Source: Limnohabitans sp. (lineage in GTDB: Bacteria > Pseudomonadota > Gammaproteobacteria > Burkholderiales > Burkholderiaceae_C). From it: a stretch of 16,826 nt of DNA. The position numbers and the translations under genes are program-made. The notes below the pieces were generated by a model that worked only from the letters and a program-made list of their open reading frames with translations, searched no databases and had not been told where the DNA came from. Positions 1-7,510 of the stretch are shown here, one piece after another. How positions within the stretch are numbered: the stretch's first letter is position 1; the number at the start of each line of letters is the position of its first letter. Location: the NCBI GenBank assembly GCA_018883305.1, contig VEQI01000029.1, positions 1 to 16,826 on the forward strand, given 5' to 3'.

Positions 1-1381
1 GCTCAATGACAACGACATGTCCATCAGCCCGCCGGTGGGCGCGCTCAACCGTTATCTGGCGCAGTTGATGAGCGGCCGTTTCTATGCGGCCGCCAAGGAA
101 GTGGGCAAACAAGTGCTCAAGGGCGCGCCGCCCTTGTTCGAGCTGGCCAAGCGGATCGAGACGCAAGCCAAGGGCATGGTGCTGCCTGCAACCCTGTTTG
201 AAAAATTCGGATTCAACTACATCGGTCCCATCGATGGACACGACCTGGAGTCGTTGATTCCCACCCTGGAGAACATCAAGCATCTCTCCGGGCCGCAGTT
301 TCTGCATGTGGTCACCCGCAAAGGCCAGGGCTATGAGTTGGCCGAAGCCGATCCTGTCACTTACCATGGGCCGGGCAAGTTTGACCCCGCCGTGGGCATC
401 GTGCCGCCGGCCACTGCGCCCAAGACCACCTTCACGCAAGTGTTTGGCCAGTGGGTGTGCGACATGGCCGAGCAAGATCCCCGACTGGTGGCCATCACGC
501 CGGCCATGCGCGAGGGGTCCGGCCTGGTGGAATTCGAGCGTCGTTTCCCTGGGCGCTACTACGACGTGGGTATTGCCGAGCAGCATGCCCTGACATTTGC
601 CGCGGGGCTGGCTTGCGAAGGGATCAAGCCGGTGGTGGCCATTTACTCCACCTTCCTGCAACGGGCGTATGACCAGTTGGTGCACGACGTGGCCTTGCAG
701 CACCTGCCCATGGTGCTGGCGCTGGATCGAGCAGGCATTGTGGGTGCCGATGGTGCCACGCATGCCGGGGTGTATGACATTCCGTTCCTGCGCTGCATTC
801 CGCATGTCAGCATTGCCTGTCCCGCGGATGAGAATGAGTGCCGCCAGTTGCTGACCACGGCGCATCAGCAAGACCATGCGGTGGCGGTGCGCTACCCGCG
901 CGGCGCTGGCGTGGGCGTGCCCGTGCAGCCTGGATTGCAACCGCTTCCCTTTGGCAAAGGGGAGGTGCGTCGGCGCGGCCAGGGCATTGCCGTGCTGGCC
1001 TTTGGCACGCTGCTTTACCCGGCTTTGCAGGCCGCTGACGCCTTGCAGGCCACGGTGGCCAACATGCGTTGGGCCAAACCGCTGGATATCGAGCTGCTGC
1101 TTGAGTTGGCGCGCACGCACCAGGCGCTGGTCACGGTGGAAGAGGGGGCGGTCATGGGCGGTGCGGGCAGCGCGGTGCTGGAAGCCCTGGCGAACGCTGG
1201 CCTTCAAATGCCAGTGCTCACCCTGGGCATCCCGGATGTGTTCACCGAGCATGGCGACCCAGCCAAACTGCTGGCTCAGCTAGGTCTGGACGCAGCGGGC
1301 ATTGAAGCGTCGGTGCGAGGCCGTTTTCCTGATCTGGTAGCGGCAACTGCGAACACGCCCAGCTTGAAACTGGTGAGTTGA
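1..1381 (+). CDS. dxs: 1-deoxy-D-xylulose-5-phosphate synthase, C-terminal part (5' end outside window)
   Basis: Dxs condenses pyruvate with glyceraldehyde 3-phosphate to give DXP. This is the first step of the MEP isoprenoid pathway and also feeds thiamine and pyridoxal synthesis; the enzyme is cytosolic and uses thiamine diphosphate. The window opens inside the gene: bases 2-19 read LNDNDM, the end of the thiamine diphosphate/Mg binding motif. About 459 residues follow, against a usual length near 620-640, so roughly the first quarter is missing. The stretch GPIDGHD near base 225 is typical of Dxs. VGIAEQHA carries the catalytic Glu at 578-580, in the pyrimidine-binding domain. A C-terminal transketolase-like domain follows. 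The gene ends with TGA at 1379-1381. The ATG at 17 is an internal Met, not the start. Codon use matches the neighbours and no damage is seen. Confidence 0.97.
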   Translation, partial: LNDNDMSISPPVGALNRYLAQLMSGRFYAAAKEVGKQVLKGAPPLFELAKRIETQAKGMVLPATLFEKFGFNYIGPIDGHDLESLIPTLENIKHLSGPQFLHVVTRKGQGYELAEADPVTYHGPGKFDPAVGIVPPATAPKTTFTQVFGQWVCDMAEQDPRLVAITPAMREGSGLVEFERRFPGRYYDVGIAEQHALTFAAGLACEGIKPVVAIYSTFLQRAYDQLVHDVALQHLPMVLALDRAGIVGADGATHAGVYDIPFLRCIPHVSIACPADENECRQLLTTAHQQDHAVAVRYPRGAGVGVPVQPGLQPLPFGKGEVRRRGQGIAVLAFGTLLYPALQAADALQATVANMRWAKPLDIELLLELARTHQALVTVEEGAVMGGAGSAVLEALANAGLQMPVLTLGIPDVFTEHGDPAKLLAQLGLDAAGIEASVRGRFPDLVAATANTPSLKLVS

Positions 1382-1383
1382 GT

Positions 1384-1409
1384 GAAGCCATCGGGCAGGC
1401 TTCTCTTCT
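1384..1409 (+). terminator. possible weak terminator after dxs
   Basis: A 6-bp inverted repeat, GAAGCC (1384-1389) and GGCTTC (1398-1403), has an 8-nt loop. It starts 3 nt after the dxs stop and is followed by TCTTCT. The stem is short and the T run is interrupted, so termination here is a guess from position and shape. Confidence 0.35.
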
Positions 1410-1474
1410 GAAGTCCCTGTCCGGATCACGGTTTTCCAGGGGTAAACCCCGCCCAGTTTGATCTAGGTCATCCA

Positions 1475-1480
1475 TAAAAT
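1475..1480 (+). promoter_or_regulatory. candidate -10 element for the TRAP binding-protein gene
   Basis: TAAAAT matches 5 of 6 bases of the sigma-70 -10 consensus. It lies in a small AT-rich patch (about 1471-1482) that stands out from the GC-rich surroundings, 71 bp before the start codon at 1552. I found no convincing -35 at normal spacing, so the call is tentative. The gap 1382-1551 otherwise holds only the weak hairpin after dxs and the inverted repeat at 1493-1516. Confidence 0.3.
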
Positions 1481-1492
1481 ATTGCGTGCAGT

Positions 1493-1516
1493 TTCCAGTC
1501 CCGTGTGTGACTGGAA
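1493..1516. promoter_or_regulatory. 8-bp perfect inverted repeat in the dctP leader (possible operator or leader hairpin)
   Basis: TTCCAGTC (1493-1500) is exactly mirrored by GACTGGAA (1509-1516) across an 8-nt spacer. The repeat sits between the candidate -10 (1475-1480) and the ribosome binding site (1540-1543). It could be a repressor site just downstream of the promoter or a stem in the mRNA leader. No U run follows, so an intrinsic terminator is unlikely. The sequence shows only the symmetry. Confidence 0.45.
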
Positions 1517-1551
1517 TCCTTATTCAACTGATAGCAATTGGAGCAATCCTG

Positions 1552-2631
1552 ATGGATCGTCGTTCACTGATCAAACAAGCCGGGTTGGCCGGCGTTCTGG
1601 CCGCGGGTGTCGCCCCTGCCGTGCATGCACAAGCCACGGTGCGCTGGCGCCTGGCCTCCAGCTTCCCCAAGTCTCTGGACACCATCTTTGGCGCTGCCGA
1701 TGTGTTTGCTCGTCACGTCAAGGCCATGTCCGGCGGCAAATTCGAGGTGTCGGTGCATGCCGCTGGTGAAATCATGCCGGCTTTCGGTGTGGTGGATGGC
1801 GTGCAGCAAGGCTCCATCGAGCTGTGCCACACCGCGCCTTACTATTTCTTCGGCAAGGATGAAACCTTTGCCCTGGGTTGTGCCATTCCCTTTGGCCTGA
1901 ACAGCCGCCAAATGACGGCCTGGATGTACGAAGGCAACGGTTTGAAGCTCATGCGTGAGTTCTACGCCAAGTTCAACATCATCAATTTCCCGGGCGGCAA
2001 CACAGGCTCGCAAATGGGCGGCTGGTATCGCAAGGAAATCAAGTCGCTGGCTGACATCAAGGGCATGAAGATGCGCATTGGTGGCTTTGGTGGCAAGGTC
2101 CTGGAGCGCATTGGTGGCGTGCCGCAAAACATTCCGGGTGGCGACATTTATCCCGCCCTGGAAAAAGGCACCATCGACTCCGCTGAATGGGTGGGCCCCT
2201 ATGACGATCTGAAGCTCGGCTTCAACAAGGTGGCACCGTTCTATTACTACCCGGGTTGGTGGGAAGGCGGTCCTGAGCTGGACTTCTTCATCAACAACAA
2301 GGCCTTTGAAGCCCTGTCACCCGAATACAAAGCCATTGTGGAAGCGGCTGCTGCGGCTGCTCACGTGGACATGCAAGCCAAGTACGACGCACGCAACCCC
2401 GCGGCGTTGAAGCAGTTGGTGGGTGCTGGCACCAAGTTGCGTGCCTTCCCCAAGGATGTGATGAACGCCGCATTCAAGGCTTCGATGGAGTTCTACGAAG
2501 AGCTCAACAGCAAGAACGAAAGCTGGAAGAAGGTGTACGCCGACTATTCCAAGTTCCGTGCTGAGCAAAACCTGTGGTTCCGCTTCACGGAAGCCAGCTT
2601 CGACAGCTTCATGCAGTCGCAAAAGCTCTGA
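1552..2631 (+). CDS. dctP: TRAP transporter substrate-binding protein, DctP family, TakP-like
   Basis: This is the periplasmic solute receptor of a tripartite ATP-independent transporter, which hands its ligand to the DctQ/DctM membrane pair. It has 359 residues. The N-terminus MDRRSLIKQ plus a hydrophobic stretch ending in AVHAQ resembles a twin-arginine (Tat) signal, with cleavage near residue 25-27. The mature part shows the DctP fold pattern. The blocks MGGWYRKE, GPYDD and PGWWEGG resemble the TakP/lactate-binding subgroup, so a 2-oxoacid, lactate or similar carboxylate is the likely ligand. This is family inference only. I chose ATG 1552 because GGAG (1540-1543) sits 8 nt upstream and the signal peptide begins there; an in-frame GTG at 1486 would add an implausible 22-residue leader. 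The permease genes lie on the opposite strand downstream and converge on this gene. Confidence 0.9.
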   Translation: MDRRSLIKQAGLAGVLAAGVAPAVHAQATVRWRLASSFPKSLDTIFGAADVFARHVKAMSGGKFEVSVHAAGEIMPAFGVVDGVQQGSIELCHTAPYYFFGKDETFALGCAIPFGLNSRQMTAWMYEGNGLKLMREFYAKFNIINFPGGNTGSQMGGWYRKEIKSLADIKGMKMRIGGFGGKVLERIGGVPQNIPGGDIYPALEKGTIDSAEWVGPYDDLKLGFNKVAPFYYYPGWWEGGPELDFFINNKAFEALSPEYKAIVEAAAAAAHVDMQAKYDARNPAALKQLVGAGTKLRAFPKDVMNAAFKASMEFYEELNSKNESWKKVYADYSKFRAEQNLWFRFTEASFDSFMQSQKL

Positions 2632-2650
2632 TCACCTGACGCGCCTAGTC

Positions 2651-2683
2651 AAAGCCATGTCTTTCGGGACATGGCTTTTTTTT
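2651..2683 (+). terminator. strong intrinsic terminator after dctP
   Basis: AAAGCCATGTC (2651-2661) and GACATGGCTTT (2668-2678) form a perfect 11-bp stem with loop TTTCGG. It runs into eight T residues at 2676-2683 and lies 20 nt past the dctP stop. On the minus strand the stem is not followed by a T run, so it should mainly stop plus-strand transcription. The rest of 2632-2748 holds nothing I recognise. Confidence 0.88.
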
Positions 2684-2748
2684 CGGGCTGATTTCGAATG
2701 ATGGGGTCAAGCGGCCTACGCTGGGCAGGCCCTGGTGCCGACACGCGT

Positions 2749-3243
2749 TTATCCGGGACGACGGAATTCGCTCAACTCTTGCACCAGCCTCTCGGCCTGG
2801 GCCAGCACCTGCGCATCGGCGATATAGAACACCGCAAACTTGCCCAGCAGGGTTCGCACATACAGGCGTGGTGCCATCAGCCACTCTAGACCGCGCACGC
2901 GAATCAGGCGCGCGTAGGCCAATTCACGGCAAGGCATGTGTTTGTGCCAGATCCAGGTTTGTGAAATGCCGTCTGCATCCAGCCGTGTTCGACTGCGCAG
3001 CACACTCCATCCTGTCCATGCCATCAACACAATCGCCAGCAGGAACCAACCGCCCTTTTGGCCGGGATTCTCGCCCCAATGCCCCTGCTGCCAGAGACGA
3101 ATCCACCAGGCCAGGGCGATGAGCACCATCGCCACCACCAGGGTTTTGTAGGCCCGCGTGAAGGCGGGTCCTTCTGAAGGACCCGTGCTGGCGGAGAAGC
3201 GAAACGGCGGCGGCCCGAACGCCTGCGGCAGGGAGGTGTTCAC
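2749..3243 (-). CDS. small membrane protein of unknown function (two TM helices plus PH-like tail)
   Basis: I do not recognise a named family. The protein has 164 residues: a Pro/Gly-rich N-terminus (1-30), hydrophobic segments at about 34-51 and 64-82, then a soluble tail (about 86-164). In the tail, the pattern LDADGISQTWIW...MPCRELAYARLIRVRGLEWL resembles the membrane-anchored bacterial PH-like domains found in many DUF proteins. That resemblance is by eye. The start is GTG (3241-3243), with only a weak GGA upstream; the next in-frame Met is residue 39, inside the first helix, so the longer form is preferred. It follows dctM on the same strand after 54 bp and may be co-transcribed with the TRAP permease genes. 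A role in transport is not shown. Confidence 0.7.
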   Translation of the reverse strand: MNTSLPQAFGPPPFRFSASTGPSEGPAFTRAYKTLVVAMVLIALAWWIRLWQQGHWGENPGQKGGWFLLAIVLMAWTGWSVLRSRTRLDADGISQTWIWHKHMPCRELAYARLIRVRGLEWLMAPRLYVRTLLGKFAVFYIADAQVLAQAERLVQELSEFRRPG

Positions 3244-3297
3244 AAATGTCCAGGCCGCAGAGCAGGGGAGAAAAGCGCAGTCAACAACACCAGACGC

Positions 3298-4806
3298 TTA
3301 CTTCTTGACGTTGAAGAGCTCTTCCATCTTCTTCTGTTCGTCCTCCGGCGAAGGTTTGTCGGCGGACTCTTCCTGCGCGTTGGGGTCTTCTTGCGCTGGC
3401 ATTTCGATGGTGACCTTGTCCAGATCCACCTTCTGTTCTTTCTCCAGGAACATGGTGACCGTTTGCGGCACAAAGATCACGATCACCACCAACACCAACT
3501 GCATGATCACCCAGGGCACGGCACCCAGGTAAATGTCGTTGGACTTGACGGGCTTTTCGATGCGCCCTTCCTTGAACAGGGTATCGGCAATGCCACGCAG
3601 ATAAAAGAGGGCAAAACCAAATGGCGGGTGCATGAAGCTGGTTTGCATGTTCACGCACAGCAGCACCCCGAACCACACCATGTCAATGCCCATTTTTTCA
3701 GCCACCGGGCCCAGCATGGGCAGGATGATGAAGGCAATTTCAAAGAAGTCGAGGAAGAAGGCCAGGAAGAACACGAAGATGTTCACCACCAGCAGGAAGC
3801 CCACCTGACCACCAGGCAGACCGGAGAGCATGTGCTCCACCCAGCGACCGCCGTCCACGCCCTGGAACACCATGGAGAACACGCGCGAGCCAATCAGGAT
3901 GAACACCACCATGGCCGTCAGGCGCATGGTGCCGTGCATGGCGCCCCAGATCAGGGGGCCATTCAGGCGGTTGTGCATCGCCGCCAGTACCAGTGCGCCC
4001 ACGCAACCCATGGCGCCAGCCTCCGTAGGGGTGGCAATGGCGGTGTTGATGCCTGGCAGACCGCCCATGGAGCCCAGCACCGCAAAAATCAGCACAGCCG
4101 AGGGGATGATGCCACGCAGGCATTTCTTCCACAGGGCCCAGCCCTCCAGGGTGCGAGCCTCACGCGGCACACCCGGTACATGCGAGGGCTTGATCATGCC
4201 CAGGGCAAACGTATAAAGCGCAAAAATGCCCACTTGCATCAGCGAGGGGCCCCAGGCACCCTTGTACATGTCGCCCACTGAACGGCCAAGCTGGTCGGCC
4301 ATGACCACCAGCACCAGCGAGGGCGGCACCAACTGCGTGATGGTGCCCGAGGCAGCCAGCACGCCGGTGGCATAACGCATGTCGTAGCCATAGCGGATCA
4401 TGACGGGCAGCGAGATCAGGGCCATGGCGATCACCTGACCCGCCACGGTGCCGGTGATGGCGCCCAGGATAAAGCCCACGATGATCACGGAGTAGCCCAG
4501 ACCGCCGCGAACCGGGCCAAACAACTGGCCCATGGAGTCCAGCATGTCTTCGGCCAGGCCACACTTCTCCAGAATGGCGCCCATGAAGGTGAAGAAGGGA
4601 ATGGCCAGCAACAGGTCGTTGGCCAAAATGCCAAAGACGTTGAGCGGCAGGTTGGACATGAAGCTGGCGGGGAACCAACCCATCTCAATGGCAAAGAAGC
4701 CACAGCCCAAGCCCAGTGCGGCCAGGGAGAAGGCCACGGGGAAGCCGATCAACATCACCAGCACCAGGCCGGCAAACATGAACGGTGCGAAGTTTTCCAT
4801 TTGCAT
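3298..4806 (-). CDS. dctM: TRAP transporter large permease subunit, DctM family
   Basis: DctM forms the ion-coupled transmembrane pathway of the TRAP transporter in the inner membrane. It has 502 residues and about a dozen hydrophobic segments, beginning FAPFMFAGLVLVMLIGFPVA, the usual DctM opening. Blocks such as FFTFMGAILEKCGLAEDML, a Gly-rich GAITGTVAG and ATPTEAGAMG are typical of the family. It is longer than the common size of about 430 residues, owing to internal loops and a charged tail of about 48 residues (455-502) rich in Glu, Asp, Lys and Gln. The start is ATG 4804-4806, with AGG 9 nt upstream; a second ATG lies two codons later. It follows dctQ by 21 nt on the same strand, so the two are very likely translated from one mRNA. 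The partner receptor is the convergent TakP-like protein. Confidence 0.95.
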   Translation of the reverse strand: MQMENFAPFMFAGLVLVMLIGFPVAFSLAALGLGCGFFAIEMGWFPASFMSNLPLNVFGILANDLLLAIPFFTFMGAILEKCGLAEDMLDSMGQLFGPVRGGLGYSVIIVGFILGAITGTVAGQVIAMALISLPVMIRYGYDMRYATGVLAASGTITQLVPPSLVLVVMADQLGRSVGDMYKGAWGPSLMQVGIFALYTFALGMIKPSHVPGVPREARTLEGWALWKKCLRGIIPSAVLIFAVLGSMGGLPGINTAIATPTEAGAMGCVGALVLAAMHNRLNGPLIWGAMHGTMRLTAMVVFILIGSRVFSMVFQGVDGGRWVEHMLSGLPGGQVGFLLVVNIFVFFLAFFLDFFEIAFIILPMLGPVAEKMGIDMVWFGVLLCVNMQTSFMHPPFGFALFYLRGIADTLFKEGRIEKPVKSNDIYLGAVPWVIMQLVLVVIVIFVPQTVTMFLEKEQKVDLDKVTIEMPAQEDPNAQEESADKPSPEDEQKKMEELFNVKK

Positions 4807-4827
4807 AGTGTTCTGCCTGGTGGGAAT

Positions 4828-5367
4828 TTATTGAACCGGTTTTTCGTAGTGGGTGTCCATCTCGTATTCGCCACGTAAGTAGGCCACACGCTTGATGATT
4901 TCACTCACGCCCTGCAGGCTGACCCAGGCAAAGCCGGCAGGCAACAGCAGCATGGCCGGCCAGCGGATCAGGCCGCCAGCGTTGCTCGACATTTCGCCCG
5001 TGACGTACATCTTCACGAACAGGGGCCAACTGAGCCAGGCCAGCAACAGCATCACGGGCAGCAGGAACACCGCCAGGCCGAACAAATCCACATAGACCGG
5101 TCCCTTGCCCTTGAGCTTGCCGTAGATCAGGTCCACACGCACGTGCTCATTGAGTTTGAGCACCAGGGGTGAGCCCAGCATCACGGTGACGGAGAACAAA
5201 TACCACTGGATCTCCAGCCAGGCATTGGAGCTGATGTCCAGGCCATAACGCACAAAGGCGTTGCCAGCCGAGATAAGGGCCGCCAGCAGCACAGCGGTGG
5301 CCGCGATGCGGCCAAACCTTTCGCTAACCCAGTCAACGCCCAGGGCAAATTTCAATAGTCCAGACAC
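4828..5367 (-). CDS. dctQ: TRAP transporter small permease subunit, DctQ family
   Basis: DctQ is the four-helix partner of DctM in the inner membrane. Read from GTG 5365-5367 it has 179 residues, the family's normal size, and begins SGLLKFALGVDWVSERFG. Four hydrophobic segments follow; the central stretch WLEIQWYLFSVTVMLGSPL with the following HVRVDLIYG is characteristic. I chose this GTG because GGAG (complement of 5374-5377) lies 6 nt upstream and family homology begins here. An in-frame ATG at 5422-5424 and a TTG at 5494-5496 would add 19 and 43 residues with no membrane or family features. The tail is hydrophilic and the TAA is at 4828-4830, 21 nt before dctM. No clear promoter was found in the 160 bp upstream. 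Confidence 0.9.
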   Translation of the reverse strand: MSGLLKFALGVDWVSERFGRIAATAVLLAALISAGNAFVRYGLDISSNAWLEIQWYLFSVTVMLGSPLVLKLNEHVRVDLIYGKLKGKGPVYVDLFGLAVFLLPVMLLLAWLSWPLFVKMYVTGEMSSNAGGLIRWPAMLLLPAGFAWVSLQGVSEIIKRVAYLRGEYEMDTHYEKPVQ

Positions 5368-5513
5368 AGCGGTCTCCGGTGAGGTCAGACAGGCACGAGC
5401 AGCGCCGTTGAGCGCCGCTTGCATAAACCCCGCAATGGTAGCGAAGTTAAACGCTCTGAAACCTGGGATGTTCACCAAGCACGACAGATACGTCAAAAGA
5501 CCGGGTCAGAATG

Positions 5514-5532
5514 CCTAGGGCTTTCCCCTAGG
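5514..5532. other. stem-loop overlapping the stop of the regulator gene
   Basis: CCTAGGG (5514-5520) and CCCTAGG (5526-5532) form a perfect 7-bp stem with a 5-nt loop. The minus-strand stop codon TAG of the regulator (5528-5530) is inside the right arm. No T run follows on the minus strand, so it is at best a weak terminator or a 3'-end-stabilising hairpin. The rest of 5368-5527 must contain the dctQM promoter on the minus strand, but I could not point to one. Confidence 0.45.
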
Positions 5533-6712
5533 ATGGGGTGGCAAGGGCCCCGCTGGGTGCCACGCGGCCTGCTTGGCGCATTTTTTTGGGGCGCAATTGC
5601 CACCAAGGTAGTTCCGTGCGCAAGGATTGCACTTGGCCAGCCTGCACCACTTGATAGCCCGGCAGCTGCATGAGCTGTTGCTGCCAGTTCGCTTGAAGTA
5701 GCAACTGCCGCAGCGCTTGGAGGGCGGGCGATTCAATGGCAGATTTCAGGCAAACCAAATAGTAGCGTTCCTGGTCCAGGGGTACAAAATCCAGTCCTTG
5801 TTCACGGGCGGCCGAGGCAATGCCCAGTGCCACGTCTGCTTGCCCGGCCGCCACGGCAACGGCACAAGCCAGGTGCGAGGGTTCCTCCTGCGCCGTGAGC
5901 TCGAAATCGGACAACGTGAGCCCGGCCTCTGAAGCCATGGCATCGAACAGCAGTCGTGTGCCCGAGCCTTTGTCGCGCAAGGCCAGACGCGCCCGCTGTT
6001 GTGACACACGTGCCAGGGTGTCCAGCCCCAGGGGGTTACCAGCTGGCACCATGAGGCCCTGACTGCGGTCGGCAAAGCCAATCAGCTTGTGCTTGCCGGG
6101 TTGCAACAGCGGACGGAAGGTCCGAGCCGACAGGCTGTCTGCCTGCGGCTGCAAGGGCACATGGAAACCGGCAATCAGGCAACGACCCTCATTCAACGCC
6201 CGAATGGCATCCACACTGCCGCAAAACCGCAGGTCAAGGTGCAGGCCTTGTCCCGCCGCTGTGCCTTGCAATTGAGAGAGTGCGGCGTCATGGCTGGCGT
6301 AGCAGGTCAGCACATGAGCCTGCGGGTCAAAGGCAATGGCGAAGGTGCGTTCCAGGTCGGCACGCAGGGCTTGGATGTGCGGCGCTAGCCGGGCCTGCGT
6401 CTGTCGTTCGGCCCACATCAGCTTGGTGCCAAACTCTGTCAGACGGGCCGATTGTCCTTTTTCCCAAACGATCAGAGATTGCCCCAACGAGGTCTCCCAA
6501 CGCTTGAGCTCACCCCAGACATGGCGATAGGACAAACCCAGTTCACGCGCCGCAGCCGAGATCGAGCCATGCAGGGCGACCGACTGCAGCAACGCCATCA
6601 GCGGATGTCGTAATTCGGCTCGATGCCCCTCCTGAACCGATGAAGGGCCCAGGGGTGGCACTCCTGAGTCGGTCGGTGGTTCGAGCGTGTAGTGAAGTTG
6701 AATGCTATGCAC
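5528..6712 (-). CDS. ModE-type HTH regulator with a C-terminal PBP-like ligand domain (molybdate/tungstate responsive)
   Basis: A DNA-binding regulator of 394 residues. Residues about 37-100 (LLQSVALHGSISAAARELGLSYRHVW...) are the winged helix-turn-helix seen at the N-terminus of ModE, the molybdate repressor. ModE normally carries oxyanion-binding MOP domains after it; here residues about 130-370 instead resemble a periplasmic-binding-protein-like domain, with RDKGSGTR at 246-253. Regulators of this build usually sit beside molybdate or tungstate uptake genes, and this one is divergent from tupBCA with 60 bp between the start codons, so it probably controls that operon and itself. The start is GTG 6710-6712 with a poor ribosome site; the next Met is residue 39, inside the HTH, so the GTG or another early start is required. 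The domain call is by pattern; the ligand is inferred from context. Confidence 0.85.
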   Translation of the reverse strand: MHSIQLHYTLEPPTDSGVPPLGPSSVQEGHRAELRHPLMALLQSVALHGSISAAARELGLSYRHVWGELKRWETSLGQSLIVWEKGQSARLTEFGTKLMWAERQTQARLAPHIQALRADLERTFAIAFDPQAHVLTCYASHDAALSQLQGTAAGQGLHLDLRFCGSVDAIRALNEGRCLIAGFHVPLQPQADSLSARTFRPLLQPGKHKLIGFADRSQGLMVPAGNPLGLDTLARVSQQRARLALRDKGSGTRLLFDAMASEAGLTLSDFELTAQEEPSHLACAVAVAAGQADVALGIASAAREQGLDFVPLDQERYYLVCLKSAIESPALQALRQLLLQANWQQQLMQLPGYQVVQAGQVQSLRTELPWWQLRPKKMRQAGRVAPSGALATPS

Positions 6713-6772
6713 AGCTGTTCATATCGAGTGTTCTGGGCGCATCGCCTACGATACCCGATTCATCACCTCGCC
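6713..6772. promoter_or_regulatory. divergent control region between the ModE-type regulator and tupBCA
   Basis: This 60-bp gap should hold both promoters and the operator. Visible symmetry is limited: ACAGCTGT (6711-6718) is an 8-bp palindrome touching the regulator start, and TATCG (6722-6726) is mirrored by CGATA (6749-6753) over 22 nt. TACGAT (6747-6752) could be a -10 for tupB, but I see no matching -35. None of these matches the enterobacterial ModE box well. Confidence 0.4.
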
Positions 6773-7510
6773 ATGTCGACCGTTTCACAAAGTCTGCGCA
6801 CCGCTTTTGAACTCGTGGTGCAACTCGACCCCACCTTGTTGTCCATCGTTGGCCGATCATTGACGGTCAGTGCATTGGCCTGCGCGTTGTCTTGTGGGCT
6901 GGGCCTGTGCCTAGGGGCCTGGCTGGGGGTGGCCAGATTTCGTGGGCGAGACCTGGTCCTGACCTTGCTCAACACCTTGTTGGCCTTGCCATCGGTGGTG
7001 GTGGGCTTGCTGGTGTACTTGCTGCTCTCACGCAGCGGGCCCTTGGGGTTTTTGGGGTGGCTTTTTAGCCTCAAGGCCATGGTGCTGGCGCAGGCAGTGC
7101 TGGTGCTGCCCGTGGTGACAGCCCTGACCCGTCAATTGGTGGAAGATGCCGAACGTGCGCATGGCGAGCAATTGCGCTCCGTCGGGGCGGGGCCGCTGAT
7201 GCGCAGCCTGATCCTGGCCTGGGACGAACGCTTTGCCCTGCTGACCATCATCATCACGGCCTTTGGCCGAGCCGTGTCCGAAGTGGGCGCCGTGATGGTG
7301 GTGGGGGGCAACATCGACGGCTTCACCCGCGTCATGACCACCGCCATCGCCTTGGAGACCAGCAAAGGCGACCTGCCACTGGCGTTGGCGCTGGGGTGCG
7401 TGCTCATGGGGGTGGTGCTGTTGCTCAATGCGGGTGTGTCCGTGCTGCGACGCTGGCGTCAGCGCGTGGACGGCGTGGCTACACCGTCCTTGGGGGCCAG
7501 TGTCGGATGA
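6773..7510 (+). CDS. tupB: tungstate/molybdate ABC transporter permease
   Basis: An inner-membrane permease of 245 residues that would carry the oxyanion delivered by TupA. It shows about five to six hydrophobic segments. A cytoplasmic coupling loop with the EAA-like pattern (LVEDAERAHGEQLRSVGAGPLMRSL, split over residues about 122-147) is followed by EVGAVMVVGGNI, typical of TupB/ModB-like permeases. I chose ATG 6773-6775 because the family N-terminus (SQSLRTAFELV) begins just after it. In-frame GTG 6692 and ATG 6707 would extend the protein into the divergent regulator. No clear Shine-Dalgarno precedes it. The stop overlaps the tupC start (ATGA), indicating translational coupling. The gene order permease-ATPase-binding protein differs from the common A-B-C order. 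Confidence 0.88.
   Translation: MSTVSQSLRTAFELVVQLDPTLLSIVGRSLTVSALACALSCGLGLCLGAWLGVARFRGRDLVLTLLNTLLALPSVVVGLLVYLLLSRSGPLGFLGWLFSLKAMVLAQAVLVLPVVTALTRQLVEDAERAHGEQLRSVGAGPLMRSLILAWDERFALLTIIITAFGRAVSEVGAVMVVGGNIDGFTRVMTTAIALETSKGDLPLALALGCVLMGVVLLLNAGVSVLRRWRQRVDGVATPSLGASVG

Noticed and set aside
3391..4281. Long plus-strand open frame with a very His-rich product opposite dctM
   Set aside because: It is antisense to a clear 12-helix permease. The His richness comes from reading complementary codons, and there is no ribosome site or family resemblance.
6705..6722. Five-codon reading frame (minus strand) just ahead of and overlapping the regulator start, as a possible leader peptide
   Set aside because: It is too short and has no ribosome site or regulatory codon pattern; chance is enough to explain it.
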